Below, in pieces: positions 1-11,302 of a stretch of 64,000 bases of DNA. Below the pieces are notes generated by a model. It was not told where the DNA came from. It saw only the letters and a program-made list of their open reading frames with translations, and searched no databases. Origin of the DNA: Tridacna crocea (lineage: Eukaryota > Mollusca > Bivalvia > Cardiida > Cardiidae); NCBI GenBank assembly GCA_943736015.1, contig OX031068.1, positions 27,970,296 to 28,034,295 on the forward strand. The letters are read 5' to 3'. The number at the start of each line of letters is the position of its first letter. The stretch's first letter is position 1. The translations under genes and the position numbers were made by a program.

Positions 1-202
1 GATTGGGCACTAAATGTAAATCGGGTACGGCACACGCTGAATCGGTAGATTAGACACAGGATGCTTTGTCAGTATACGCGAGGCGACTTCCCGATTTTTT
101 CAGGCAACTTGGACTTCACTTTACTTGGCAAAATGAGCGAAGTTTTTTGAAATCAGGCGACTTCTTCGCCCAAGTCGCCCAATTGGCCGAGGCCTGTAGA
201 AT

Positions 203-399
203 GATCGAAATTGAAAGCACTTGCAGACGACAAAATAAACATAATTAAAAGATTGAAATATGTTTCCAGCAGAGTAGAAGACACTGTGGGAAAAGGAGAA
301 AAATGCTGGTTACCAGCATTTTCTCCTTTTCCCACAAAGTTTTCAAAAGTCATCTTTTCCAGGGCCGTAAAAACCAGGGATTGTTTGGTAAAAGGTTAA
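203..399 (-). mobile_element. TH MITE, outer end truncated
   Basis: The hairpin and the GGTAAAAGGTTAA end are intact. The opposite terminus is missing: the copy begins at the internal 'attgaaagcacttgcagac' segment. Confidence 0.7.
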
Positions 400-423
400 A
401 TTAGGACTCTATATTTAAAAAGT

Positions 424-460
424 ATTGCCATCTCTGATTGGCTAAACCAATTAAAAGGTG
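424..460. mobile_element. F fold-back fragment
   Basis: Only the CTGATTGGCTAAACCA centre of one arm is left, about 35 bp. The rest of 400-613 shows nothing I recognise. Confidence 0.4.
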
Positions 461-613
461 CATAACTTTCAAAGTTAGCCATGCAAAGATTTTTTGCAAA
501 CTGATGTTGAACCAAACTTTCTCGGTCCAAGATTTTGAGATTTTTAAATCCGCAGGATTTGGAAATTAATGAAAAAAAATCCTAAGATTTAACAACCGTG
601 GAAATGATGACAG

Positions 614-2003
614 TTTTTAGCTCACCTGAGCACAAAGTGCTCATGGTGAGCTTTTGTGATCGCCCAGTGTCCGTCGTTCGTCATCCATCGTCCACAATTT
701 CTTTAAACATCTTCTTCTCCCAAACCACCTGGCCAATCTTGATGAAACTTGGCAGGGATGTTCCTCGGGTGAAGTTCAATAGATTGAATTCCAGCCATGG
801 CAACCGAAAGGAAAAAAATAGCAAAATCTTTGAAAATCTGCTTCTCTGAAACTAGAAGGCGCAGAGCTTTGATATGTGGTATGTAGTATTTCCTAGTGGA
901 CCTCTACCAAGATTGTTCATATGATGCCCCTGAGGTCAAAACTGGTCCCGCCCCGAGGGTCACAAGTTTGAAACATAGGAACAAAGAAGGAAAACTTTAA
1001 AATTCTTCTTCTTTGAAATTTGAAGGTGCAGAGCTTTGATATTTATTATGTATTATCTCCTAGTTGACCTCAACCAAGATTGTTCATATGATGCCCCTGG
1101 GGTCAAAACTGGCCCCTCCCCGAGGGTCACAAGTTTGAAAGATAGGAACAAAGAAGGAAAACTTTAAAAATCTTCTTCTCTGAAACTAGAAGGTGCAGAG
1201 CTTTGATATTTGGTGTGTAGCATCCCTTAGTGGACCTCTACCAAGATTGTTCATATGATGCCCATGGGGTCAAAACTGGCCCCAGCCTCGGGGATCACAA
1301 GTTTGAAACATAGGAACAAAGAAGGAAAACTTTAAAAATCTTCTTCTCTGAAACTAGAAGGTGCAGAGCTTTGATATATGGTATGTAGTATCTCCTAGTG
1401 GACCTCTACCAAGATTGTTCATATGATGCCCCTGAGGTCAAAACTGGCCCCGCCCCGAGGGTCACAAGTTTGAAACATAGGAACAAAGAAGGAAAACTTT
1501 AAAATTCTTCTTCTTTGAAACTTGAAGGGGCAGAGCTTTGATATTTATTATGTATTTTCTCCTAGTTGACCTCAACCAAGATTGCTCATATGATGCCCCT
1601 GGGGTCAAAACTGATCCCACCCCGGGGGTCACAAGTTTTAAAGATAAGAACAAAGAAGGAAAACTTTAAAAATCTTCTTCTCTGAAACTAGAAGGAGTAG
1701 AGCTTTGATTTTTGGTATGAAGCATCTGCGGGTTGCCTCTACCGAATTTGTTCACATGATGTCCCTGGTGTCCAAACTGGCCCAGCCTTGGGGTTCACAA
1801 GTTCAAAACATAGGAACAAGGAAGGAAAACTTTAAAAATAATTTTCTCTGGAACTGGAAATGGTAGAGCTTTGATATTTCATTATGTGGACCTCTACCAA
1901 ATACGATACGATAATCTTTTCGGAAAAGAAGAATTTTCATTGTAGACCTTTACTGCTTAGTACTCAGGTGAGTGATATAGGACCATCATGGTCCTCTTGT
2001 TTA
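614..2003 (+). mobile_element. PEARL element, CTCACCTGAG end type
   Basis: Non-autonomous element. The left end is TTTTTAGCTCACCTGAGC, followed by a GTCCGTCGTTCG stretch. The right end is CTCAGGTGAG, then a small hairpin (GGACCATCATGGTCC) and CTCTTGTTTA. The left and right ten bases are complementary. The interior is a tandem array. No transposase is encoded. The plan matches bivalve pearl repeats and Helentron-associated elements, which insert between T residues; the family assignment is inference. Confidence 0.75.
838..1850 (+). repeat. ~167 bp tandem core with trimeric order
   Basis: Six units begin near 841, 1009, 1174, 1344, 1509 and 1676, with a degraded seventh near 1844. Units 1 and 4 read 'aaactagaag...gtggacctctacc', units 2 and 5 read 'gaa(a)tttgaag...gttgacctcaacc', and units 3 and 6 are a third variant. 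The array is therefore two copies of a ~503 bp trimer. Confidence 0.75.
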
Positions 2004-2141
2004 AAGATAAACAGGAGAAAATGGTGAGAAGCAGTTTTTTCTTGTTAACCCACAATTTCTTGTGTTTCATCAGAGGCAAACCTGATGATTGGTGCCTATA
2101 TTCAAAATGGTGAATGCAATTTTTTTCAAATTTGTCAAGTC

Positions 2142-2358
2142 TTAATCCTTTACCAAACTGTCCCTGGTTTTCATGGCCCTGAAGAAGAAACCTTTTGCAT
2201 TTGCATTCTCAGTAAATGAGTAAATGCTGGTAACATTTTCTTCTTTTCTCGCAATATTTTTTATACTCCCAGAACAAATTTCAATTTTGAGTCACATTAA
2301 TTTTGTCACTTGCAAATGCTTTCAGTTTGGCAGTCTAAAATTTTGCAGTTTAGTTGAA
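2142..2358 (+). mobile_element. TH MITE, old copy
   Basis: Both flanks are readable, but the left hairpin arm is replaced by unrelated 'catttgcattctcag' sequence. The 3' terminal TTAA is lost. Confidence 0.6.
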
Positions 2359-2478
2359 TGTTGTCTGTATAGTGTTGAAAAAGGAGAAATGGTGGCAACT
2401 GGCGCTTTCTCCGTTTCTTTCCATTTAAAGACAGATGCCATTGATTAATGTAGAATAGATTTTATTCATTTGATAAGA

Positions 2479-2612
2479 TTTCTGAAAGGGTTGAAAATAT
2501 TGTGGAAATAGGAGGAAATGCTTGTTAGCAGTATTTCTTCTCTTTTCCCATGATAGTTTTAAAAGCCCTCTCCCCAGGGGTCCTTAAACTATGGGTTTGA
2601 TAGAGGGATAAT
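2479..2612 (-). mobile_element. TH MITE, partial
   Basis: The hairpin and right flank remain; a further hairpin fragment lies at about 2370-2420. Confidence 0.5.
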
Positions 2613-2790
2613 ACAAAAGCCTTATTTATGCAGATGAATGTCACACAGCCTATTTTCTTTCTGGCCCTGTAAGCGATATTTTTTCGATACATCAGGAGAA
2701 ATCATTTCTTATTTTGACTGGTTGACTGCACAATTACATTTTGTGAGTATTCTCGTCTCTCTGGTAAAGAACCAGTCCAATTGCATTTTG

Positions 2791-3006
2791 TTAACTCTAC
2801 CAAACGAAAGACATTTATGCAGGTCCAAATTGAAAGCTTTTGCAGATGACAAAATAAACGTAAGTCAAAAATTGGAAGTTGTTTCCAGCAGGATAGAAAA
2901 CAATGTGGGAAAAGGAGAAAATGCTGGTTCTCCTTTTCCCTCAGTATTTTCAAAAGGCTTCTATCTTGGGGTCTGCACAGGCAGGGATTGTGTGGTAGTG
3001 GGTTAA
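2791..3006 (-). mobile_element. TH MITE, complete ends
   Basis: Starts TTAACTCTACCAAACGA and ends GTAGTGGGTTAA. The hairpin tip is shortened: 'aatgctggttctcc' replaces the full AATGCTGGTTACCAGCATT turn. Element A abuts its right TTAA directly. Confidence 0.8.
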
Positions 3007-4918
3007 AGGTGGCCCCTCAGATTTTGGGACAAACATTTTAGAAGAATACAAAAAAAATCATCGTTATGCTCCATAAGCCTTAAAATTTTCATCCATGAGA
3101 CCCTAGTAGTCGAAAACGTCTGACAACAAGAGAAATTAGAGATTTACCACAGCCCAGGTCGACACCGACGCGAAACATGGTCTATTTTTACATGAGCAAC
3201 TCGCTCATTTGCATACCAGAAATATACATATAAAGCTTTAAATATAGGGTCCGAAGAAGACCTTATGGAAAATAATGACATGCTTATTATGTTATGGAAT
3301 TTCAGTCATTAGTCACATGCCAGTCACTTAACATTTCCATCATGCTTTTTAGCTCACCTGAGCACAACGTGCTCAAGGGGAGCTTTTAGGGTCACTGGGT
3401 GTCCGTCGTTCGTCGTGCGTCGTCAACAATTCTTTAAACATCAACTCCTCCTAAACCGCTGGGCCAATTTGGACCAAACTTGGCAGGAATGTTCCTTGGG
3501 AGGTCCTCTTTAAAAATTGTTCACAGAATTTGATTCCGTCAAAAACTCTGGTTGCCATGGCAACCAAATGGAATTTTTTAGCAAATTCTTTAAAAATCTT
3601 CTCCTCTGAAACCGCTGATCGGATTTTGAAATAATTTCACAGATATGTTCCTTGTGTGACCCTTTTCAAAAACTGAACATGAAATTTTGATCCGTCAAAA
3701 ATTGTGGCTCTGGTGAATGGGGGCTACTTGCTCTATATAGAAGTGAAGGAATTCTTAAAAAATCTTCTTCTCTGAAACCGCTGGTCAGATTTTGAAATAA
3801 TTTCACAGATATGTTCCTTGGATGACCCTTTTCGAAATTGTTCGTGAAATTTTGATCCGTCAAAAAATGTGGCTCTGGTGAATGGGGGCTACTTGCACTA
3901 TACAGCAATGAAGGATTTCTTAAAAAATCTTCTTCTCTGAAACCGCTGGTCAGATTTTGAAATAATTTCACAGAATTGTTCCTTGGGTGACCCTTTTCAA
4001 AAAATGTTCGCAAAATTTTGATCCGTCAAGAAACATGGCTCTGGTGAATGGGGGCTACTTGCACTATAGGGAAATGAAGAAATTCTTAAAAATTCTTCTT
4101 CTCTGAAACGGCTGGACAGATTTTGAAATGATTTCACAGAGATGATCATTTGGTGACCTTTTTCAAAAACTGTTCACAAAATTTTGATCGGTCAAGAAAC
4201 AGGGCTCTGGTGAATGGGGGCTACTTGCACTATATGGAAATGAAGAAATTCTTGAAAATTCTTTTTCTCTGAAACCCCTTGTCAGATTTTAAAATAATTT
4301 GACACAGATGTTCCTTGGGTGATCCTTGCTCTTGTGAATGGTAGCTACTTGCACTATATGGACATGATGAATTTCTTGAAAATTCTCTTTCTCTGAAACC
4401 CCTGGTCAGATTTTAAAAGAAATTTTCCGAAATGTTCCTTGGAAGACCCTTTTCAAAACTTGTTTGTAAATTTTGATCCATTCAGAAACATGGCTCTCGT
4501 GGATGGGGGATACTTGCTCTTATACAGAAATGAAGAATTCTTAAAAATTCTTCTCTTTGAAAGTGATGGTCAGATTTTGAAATGAATTTTACAGGTGATC
4601 TTTTGAAAATTGCTTAGCAAAATTATAAATTTGGTTCCAATGTTTCAATGCCAAAAAAAAAAAATAGGCTATGGTCATCTCAAAAATTCAGGTGAGCGAT
4701 CCAGGGCCATCTCGGCCCTCTTGTTTATTTTTTGGTGGGAAATCTAAAAATAGCATAAGAGGCTACGTAGCCTTTTAAGGGAATACCATCGAAATATTTT
4801 TTTTGCAATTTTATGATTCTGAATTATTGATGATTTCTATTGTGTTTTCATATAAATTTTAAGGATATATATATTTCTTAATTTGGTGGGATATGAAAAT
4901 TCTACATACCCACCTTTA
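3006..4918 (-). mobile_element. Element A, split by a PEARL insertion
   Basis: The ends are AAGGTGG and CCACCTT. The two parts (3006-3345 and 4728-4918) align to the reverse complement of the uninterrupted copy at 59639-60174. That copy gives the empty site and shows that the PEARL element at 3346 arrived later. No coding capacity is seen. Confidence 0.75.
3346..4727 (+). mobile_element. PEARL element, CTCACCTGAG end type
   Basis: Shares both ends with the copy at 614, including TTTTTAGCTCACCTGAGC, TTCAGGTGAGC and GGCCATCTCGGCCCTCTTGTTTA. The core is unrelated: units of ~166 bp start 'ctctgaaaccgctggtcag' near 3603, 3770, 3934, 4101, 4267, 4391 and 4553. One unit is shortened to about 124 bp. 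Confidence 0.75.
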
Positions 4919-5172
4919 CACAGTAATATTCATACTGAGCAATGATCTCTCCCTTCAAAGGAGATATTTGAGGATAAATTGGAATTAAACTTTTCTTTGC
5001 AATGGAAAATGACAGACTTTTATAGAATATTAAAGAAATCATGATTTTTTTTGGGACTTCCTGTGAAATGATTCAGAATTAAAATACAACAAACTTCAGT
5101 AGTATTTACTGACTATTACTTTTGTGAAAATTGTCTGATCAGGGAAAAAGAACTTTTTTCCTGTAGTAGCCA

Positions 5173-5207
5173 CCTGGGCCCCTAACTTAAAAAATCCAGG
5201 GGCCCAG
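5173..5207. repeat. GC-rich hairpin
   Basis: CTGGGCCCCT and AGGGGCCCAG form a perfect ten-pair stem with a 15-nt loop in an AT-rich stretch. A third partial copy, 'ctaggggctcag', follows. Confidence 0.6.
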
Positions 5208-5257
5208 CCCAAAATCTAGGGGCTCAGCTTACCGTTTAGTATGGCAAAATTTTTCCC

Positions 5258-5468
5258 CTTTTCATGGTATCGGCAAGGACAACTCGCCCCAAAGACAATT
5301 CGCCCCGACACGTTTGGGGTGAGAATTTTGGTAACCAATGGACTTGAGCGAGTTGTCATTTGAATTATGGGCCAGTCTTTCCAATCTATGGTGAGTCCAA
5401 TTTTATTTTTAGTTTTAGCGAGTTGTGTTTAGTTTCGGGCGAGTTGTCCATAATTCTCAGTGAGATGC
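5258..5468. repeat. GGACAACTCGCCC fold-back
   Basis: The left side carries 'ggacaactcgcccc' and 'gacaattcgcccc'. The right side carries the opposite words 'gcgagttgt' and 'gggcgagttgtcc'. The plan resembles the minisatellite fold-back at 43875-44435, with other words. Confidence 0.5.
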
Positions 5469-5538
5469 ACGCGCGGTAATTGAGAACCAGCCAAATGCGA
5501 GTAAACATCTGGTAAAAAAGAATACCGTAAATGATACA

Positions 5539-5614
5539 TTATTATTTTGTAGTCTGCAAAATAATGCTTTCAACTTGGACTAGTCTAAAATTTTGTCGTT
5601 TAGTAAAGAGTTAA
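5539..5614 (+). mobile_element. TH MITE, right quarter
   Basis: Only 'attttgtagtctgcaaaat' through the GTAAAGAGTTAA terminus survives. Confidence 0.55.
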
Positions 5615-5671
5615 AATCTTGTAAATTACTCTGGAATTTTGATATATTTCTGGCCAATTTTAGTGCTCAAG

Positions 5672-5860
5672 ATGAGGTGCAGTGATCGTTCTGTGTCCAT
5701 CCTCCATTGTTCATTGTCTGGCTTGCCTTGTCTGTCATCAGGGTGTCAACAGCAGCCTTGTTTGCACTGTGGGATCCTCATTTCTATGCCACTACACATG
5801 AAACTTGGTCAGAATGTTTGTCTTGATAAAATCTCACACTTCTTTGAAATTGGGTACTGA
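5672..5860 (+). mobile_element. Degraded PEARL left portion
   Basis: 'gatcgttctgtgtccatcc' and 'catgaaacttggtcagaatg' match the sub-left segment of the PEARL copies at 614 and 3346. Neither terminus is visible, and 5861-6120 holds nothing recognised. Confidence 0.4.
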
Positions 5861-6123
5861 CATTCTTGAAAATCTTACAAAAACCATGTGTGCACTCTTG
5901 AGACCATAATTATTTTGGATTTGTATGTATCAGTTATACTTTCTGCATTGTTGCAGTTTTATAAGCACAAAGAAAGCTAGATTGAACACTGAAACTCCAA
6001 CCCAATAAAACCTTTTTAGTTCAATATGGAGGGAAATAGATAAAAGTAACTTCATCATTACAGAACTCCAGATAAGCGGGAGTGATGGAATGACGGAATT
6101 CTTAGCCCATTATTTCTCTTCCA

Positions 6124-6196
6124 AACCCAATGTTATGGGTACTCATTAGAATTGTCTTGATGAGACAATTCTAATGAGTACTCATAACATAGGGTT
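6124..6196. repeat. Near-perfect palindrome
   Basis: Two arms of about 33 nt flank a 5-7 nt loop. The inner arms are ACTCATTAGAATTGTC and GACAATTCTAATGAGT; the outermost bases are AAACCC and GGGTTT. Confidence 0.75.
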
Positions 6197-6217
6197 TAGC
6201 GGAGAATGAGTGATATT

Positions 6218-6480
6218 TATACCCACCACAAGGTAGTGGAGGAGGGTATACTGGAATGGCAATGGCTGTCTGTCCATCTGTCCGACCGCCTGTCTGTCGA
6301 CACAAATTTGTCCGGAGCAATATTCCAACAGTTTTTCAGGTACTGTACTCAAATTTACACATACAGTTTTTATACATGTGACGTTGTGCATGTGCCGTTT
6401 TCATTTCCCTTCTGTGATTTGTTGCTGAGTTATCTCCCCTTGAACTTTTTCATTTCATACTATGGTACTAAACCATTGTG
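6218..6480 (+). mobile_element. PEARL-like element, right side lost
   Basis: Begins TATACCCACCACAAGG...GGAGGGTATA, then a GTCTGTCTGTCCATC microsatellite and 'ttgtccggagcaatattcc', as in the copy at 11302. No CTTGTTT end was found. Confidence 0.5.
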
Positions 6481-6722
6481 GATTCTGTGACAAAGACCTG
6501 TATTTGTCCCAAGGAGCTGGTGGGGGGTATAATAATGTTTTGCGATAGCTCTAGTTTCAATTTTGAAATAAAAATCACACTCTCTATCTGGAGCTCAGCC
6601 ATTAGTTGCCCAAGAATGGGCCTGCAGAGGCCCACCAAATATATGCTAGTCCACATTTTTGACAAATTGCTATTCACTTACGCGAATAATTTATATCAGT
6701 ACCAAGAAGCATGTACTTATCC

Positions 6723-6932
6723 TTAACCAAACAATACCTTGTTTTTACAACCCTGAGATAGAAACCTTTTGAAAACATTGTGGGAAAAGGAGAAAATGGT
6801 AATCAGCATTTTCTCCTTTTCCTACAATGTTTTCTACCCTGCTGGAAACAAATTTTTGAGGCACATTGATTTTGTTGTCTGCAAAATTAATGCTTTCAAT
6901 TTGGACTTGTCTGAAATTTGGTAAAGAATTAA
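6723..6932 (+). mobile_element. TH MITE, complete ends
   Basis: The left tip of the hairpin has lost 'ctg'. It carries the internal variant 'gcaaaattaatgctttc', which supplies an extra TTAA. Confidence 0.8.
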
Positions 6933-7289
6933 ACGCAAGTGCTATCTTCCTTGACAAAAGAAGGGGAGGTGATCAATATCCCTGCATGTTGATTTCTAAA
7001 ACTAAATGTCGAAAAGATCTTCTTGTTTCCAAATATAGCTGACACATGCTGAGGCAGACCATTAAATGTTTTGTTATTTGTTTCTTTCATCAAGAAGAAT
7101 GCTCTATATATAGCTACTGCCTCAGAATTTCACGATTTCTTACACGAATGATGGTCTTGTGACTTCTGATCTATACCAAACAATCTCAGGGTACAAGGAC
7201 TCTAATCCTTTACCCCATAAGGCATTTCTATGGTATCTCTAACTGACCCTAACTAACAGCAAGGATGAAGCCATTTCTTATGTGTATAT

Positions 7290-7430
7290 GATACCTTTTG
7301 ATATTGTAGAAAACATTGTGGCAAAAGGTGAAATTGTTCGTCACGAGCAATTTCATCTTTTGCCACAATGTTTTCCAAAGGCTCCTACAAGCAGTGCATA
7401 GAAATGAGTATCTATGGAGTAAAGGGTTAA
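7290..7430 (-). mobile_element. TH MITE, subfamily 2 hairpin
   Basis: The arms read GTGGCAAAAGGTGAAATTG and CAATTTCATCTTTTGCCAC. The sequence differs from the main family on both arms, yet the stem still closes. The left flank is unrecognisable. Confidence 0.65.
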
Positions 7431-7545
7431 CTTTGTCAGTGACCCTGAGGTGGAAGGATTATGAAAACAGTGTTGATAAAGGAGAAAATGCTGGTGACCA
7501 GAATTTCTCCTTTTCCCACTATGTTTTCAACCATTTCAAAGGTAT
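7431..7545 (+). mobile_element. TH MITE, partial
   Basis: 'gtgaccctgaggtggaagg' and a hairpin whose right tip has lost 'gca'. The right flank is gone. Confidence 0.5.
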
Positions 7546-7583
7546 TTCTAACAATGTGGGCCACATTTAATATAAGGGAGTTT

Positions 7584-7682
7584 ACATCACTATCACTATC
7601 ATCATCACTATCGTCATCATCGTCATCATCATGATCATCTATCTCTTCTTCATCACCATCATCATCATGACACTCTTCCTTC
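7584..7682 (+). repeat. (ATC)n microsatellite
   Basis: Imperfect ATC/GTC trinucleotide run, followed by pyrimidine-rich sequence. Confidence 0.8.
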
Positions 7683-7732
7683 CCCTCCTCTTCATCTTCT
7701 TTTTCTCCTTTGTTTTTTCCTTTTGTTCATAA

Positions 7733-8737
7733 CAGCTCTACTTGCCTCAGGCCTGTGGGAGTATGTCATGGCCAGGTGTCCATTGTGTGTATGTTCTTCT
7801 GTGCATGCATGCGTGCATTAAATTGTATTTCAAACACCTCTGAAACTAGCCATCCAAATTTATGAAACTCAATCACAGGGGTGAACTTGCCATGGTCCTC
7901 TTCATAATGTTTTGAAAGAATTTGATTTCTTAGAAAACTCTTAGAAAACTCTGGTTACCACGGCAACAGAAGAGAAAAATATTGAAAATTGGGAAAAAAA
8001 TCATCTGAAACCATTATGCCCATTGGCAACAAATTTGACATGTAGCTTTATCCAACAGTCCTCAAAGTTTTTTCATACTATAGCCCTGGGGTCAAAATTG
8101 GCCCCATGCCTGGGATCTCAAGTTTAGCATTGGCTTATACATGTACCTACTTCATTTAAGTAGGAATCAAGGGAAATGACTCCTGTCAGAAGAGTTAAAG
8201 TTGGTAACTATTTATCTTCCTTGATTATCAAACTGCTGTAATTGATATTCGGTATTCAAGTTGTTTGGACAGGTCATGTTCTGTTGTCTGAGGGAGAGTG
8301 ATTTATTTTGATGCCAATAGTTACGCTCACATGAATGGAATATTTAACTTATAGTAAGGTTTCTGTCATTCAGTTTTCTTTCCAGAACTTTACCTGTCAT
8401 GCTTAATGAATAAACCTGCCTGTATTCACTGACGTAATCTTTGCTCTTGAAGATATGACTCTATTTTTGGAGCAAAGGGGAGATTATGTTTCCAAAATAA
8501 GTTTATTACTTTACAGACTTTTTATATGCTGTATGTCTCTGTTAATGCAAATGAAGTGCATGATGCATGAATTTCACTCCTTGCTAAAGGAGAAAATACT
8601 GGCAGACAACATCTTGTCCTTTTCCTGCAATGTTTTCAAAAGCTTCCTCTTTAAAGGTCATTAACACTTTGACTTTTGTGGTAAATGGTTAAAAAGCCAG
8701 TAGAGCAATACAGGGTCGTCATGGCCATCTTGATTTC
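7733..8737 (+). mobile_element. PEARL element, CCACTGGC end type, diverged
   Basis: The left end AGCTCTACTTGCCTCAGG and the right end AGCCAGTAGAGCAATACAGG are diverged relatives of the copies at 48525 and 49905. The right 800 bp align with 51180-51567. Just inside the right end sits a TH fragment (8580-8691) ending GGTAAATGGTTAA, in the same place as in the 49905 copy. Confidence 0.65.
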
Positions 8738-9036
8738 TTCTACAACACCATCATCATTTTCATAGGTGTAAGCATCATAATTATCATCAGCACAATTTCC
8801 TAAAAAAGAAACCAGTATGTGAATTTAAAAAAAAAATAGCAAGACTATATTTGCTTCAGCTGGACTATATTTGATTAAGTCCTCTCAAGTTTGAAGTAAT
8901 TAAGATGAAAAGGGTGGGGGGGAAGATGTCCAATAAAACCCAGATTGGTTTGGGAAATTCCGATTTTTTCTGATTGACAGATGCATTACAGCTCCATAAA
9001 TAGATGTGATTACTCCTGGTAATCTTTTGCGCTTTA

Positions 9037-9225
9037 GGTCTGTATTCTCCAGCTATCCTTAGTGTGTTCTATGTCTGATTCTCTAGAATTTTCTAAATTT
9101 GTCAGTAACACACCTTCTGATTGGCAAAACCATCTGGTTTTGCCAATCAGAAGGTGTGTTTCTTTCAAATATGGAAAATCTTGGAAAATATGAAGAAGAA
9201 TGTTGGTGAATATTAGCATGGACCC
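9037..9225. mobile_element. F fold-back element
   Basis: The central palindrome is ACCTTCTGATTGGCAAAACC / GGTTTTGCCAATCAGAAGGT. The outer arms are weaker, ending TGTTGGTGAATATTAGCATGG. Each arm carries a GCCAATCAG box. The ~300 bp before it (8738-9036) show no recognised feature. Confidence 0.75.
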
Positions 9226-9319
9226 AGAATGTCAAGTTTTTGGAAAGAGTTTGTCAATCATTCCAAAATCAGTTCCGATTCTTAATTTTAAGAATTATAC
9301 ATCTGATCAGCTTAGAGAG

Positions 9320-9515
9320 TTAACTCTTCACTTTACAATCTTGATTTTTAATGACCAGGGGAATGAAAACATTGTGAAAAATTTAAAAAAAAAAGGGGTA
9401 ACAAGCATTATTTTCCTCCATTTTCCATAGTGTTACAAACATATCTGCTCACACTTTCAACATTTTATTCTAAGTTAAATTATTGTTTGCAAATGATTTT
9501 AGTTTGAACAAGAAA
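9320..9515 (+). mobile_element. TH MITE, degraded
   Basis: The left TTAACTCTTCACTTTACAA and the order of segments are readable. The hairpin is interrupted by a poly-A tract. Confidence 0.5.
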
Positions 9516-9523
9516 CTTCAGGA

Positions 9524-9579
9524 AATCATGAATAGGTGCATAACTGAAATAATGTTGAAAACACCATACAATCAATCTA
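9524..9579 (+). mobile_element. S2 SINE tail
   Basis: 'ataatgttgaaaacaccata' with 'caatcaat' is the conserved 3' end of the S2 family; nothing of the head is present. Confidence 0.5.
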
Positions 9580-9779
9580 ACTAGTGCTGAGAGTTGAGAA
9601 TTGAAAACCAACTTTTTGAAATGACAATCATTAAACCACAAAAAAGAAAAATGGCAAACCTGTATTCAAGCTGATGTCTCTATGGATACCCTGGTCTCAT
9701 TTAAAGCATCTGACTGATCACAGAGAAGACCTTTGAAAACATTTTGGTAAAAGAATGTTATAAAGACTGTTACTTTGTC

Positions 9780-9890
9780 TCTTGCCATAGGGGGGATATC
9801 CCTTTGGTAGTGTGTGTCTGTCTGTCCTTTGATCCATTTGTCTGTCTGCCTGCCTGGCTGAGTGCATCTATCCGTAATTTCCATCCAGTT
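9780..9890 (+). mobile_element. PEARL-like fragment
   Basis: A 'ggggggatatccctttggt' start with GTCTGTCTGTCC and 'tgtctgtctgcctgcc' runs. No core or right end is seen. Confidence 0.4.
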
Positions 9891-9920
9891 TTTTTTTAAT
9901 TATTTCAGTACAAATATAAT

Positions 9921-10177
9921 GGCCTGCAACGTGCAAAAGGGGCATTTAGACATTTGCAAACAGTATTATCTTGAATTAGCCTGCACAGTCTGCACATGCC
10001 AATCCAAAATGACACTTTCAGAGTTTACGTTTGCATGTAATTTTCTGTTTTTACAAGTCTACTGTAGAACAAAATCTAATGTAGTCGTAAAGTACAGTCT
10101 CAGATTAGTCTGTGCAGGCTAATCCGAGCAACACTTTACGCAAATGTCTGAATGCCCATTTTCCCTTGTTGCAAGCC
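9921..10177. mobile_element. Element E
   Basis: Imperfect inverted ends: GGCCTGCAACGTGCAAAAGG on the left, and GGCTTGCAACAAGGGAAAAT when the right end is read in reverse. Both continue through GGGCATT(T/C)AGACATTTGC. A second copy at 38191 confirms both edges. Confidence 0.7.
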
Positions 10178-10778
10178 GTATGGTCTTGCTGGCAGGATAA
10201 TCATCGGTTGAAAGGAGTAATTTGTTTGTCTAGGAATTAGAAGGAATAATTGCAAAGTAGGACATGAAGATATAGGTTGATGTGAATAGAGCGATAGAAG
10301 GTGGGAAAAAAATTGATTAAAAGCTGGTGGATTAAATGATGTTGAAGATTTGCTTTTTGTGGAGGGTGACTAGACTGGCAACTCTTTCTAGCCGACTGGT
10401 TCTCAGGAAATTATTGGAAGGAAAATGTTGACTGGTACATGTCATTGTTAGAAATGGTGTTTTCTCGGCAGAGCTGCAGTAGAAGTGTGGAAATATCAGT
10501 TCTTCTGAGACTGTCTTTGATGTTTTTCCCATCTGTTCGAAAGAAAAACATGGAATTGTGCTTTTATGTAAGTGTGGAAATGTGTTTGTGAACATGAACT
10601 GTTAGATTTTAAGAGGAATTTTGTTAGTATATGTGTTTATTTCACGTGTTAATTGTGTAAGTGGAATATTTTAAAAGCTGGAAATGGAATTGCAAGATTT
10701 GTTCCGTAAGTGGGTTTTAAATTTGTTTTTGTTGAATGATATAATCTATGGTTACAATCATACTAGATTTCTTACTAT
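10178..10778. other. No feature recognised
   Basis: About 600 bp of unique-looking AT-rich sequence. Short open frames occur on both strands, but none has a recognisable domain or splice context. Confidence 0.6.
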
Positions 10779-11007
10779 TTAACTTTTCACCAAACAACAA
10801 AATTATAGACTTGTCCAAGTTGAAAGCACTTGCAGAAGACACAATAAAAGTGACTGAAAATTTGAAATTTGTATAGAAAAGGAGAAGAAAACATTGTGGG
10901 AAAAGGAGAAAATGCTGGTAACCAGCATTTTCTCCTTTTCCCACAAGGTTTTCAAAAGGCTTCTTTCTCAGGGTCGTCAAAATTGGTCATTGTGTGGTAA
11001 TTGGTTA
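10779..11007 (-). mobile_element. TH MITE, complete, core flipped
   Basis: Flanks place it on the minus strand, yet the hairpin centre reads GGTAACC, the plus-orientation state. 'gtatagaaaaggagaag' interrupts the segment just before the hairpin. Confidence 0.85.
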
Positions 11008-11302
11008 ATCCTTTACCAAGTAATCCTATGTTTGAATGACTGTACAAAGATCTGGTGTGAACGTTGTGATGAAATTAGAAAATGCTGATTAACAGCATTT
11101 CTCCATGTACTGCCACCGTCAATTCCTTTAGATCTAGTTGCTGGCTGCTTTTCTGCACGTACAAAATCATATTGATGCCTAAGTATTCTCAGTGTTCTTG
11201 ATTTTCTCAGATAGGATCACAAATTTTTGGCAAAGAGGAAAATTAATGTTAACCAGTAGTTGCTAATGCTTTCTATTGGGACAATCCAAAATTTTGTTAT
11301 TA
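11004..11302 (+). mobile_element. TH MITE remnants
   Basis: Shares its first TTAA with the previous copy, then decays after one hairpin arm (to ~11105). A right-side remnant follows at 11210-11302 ('caatccaaaattttgtta'). Confidence 0.5.
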
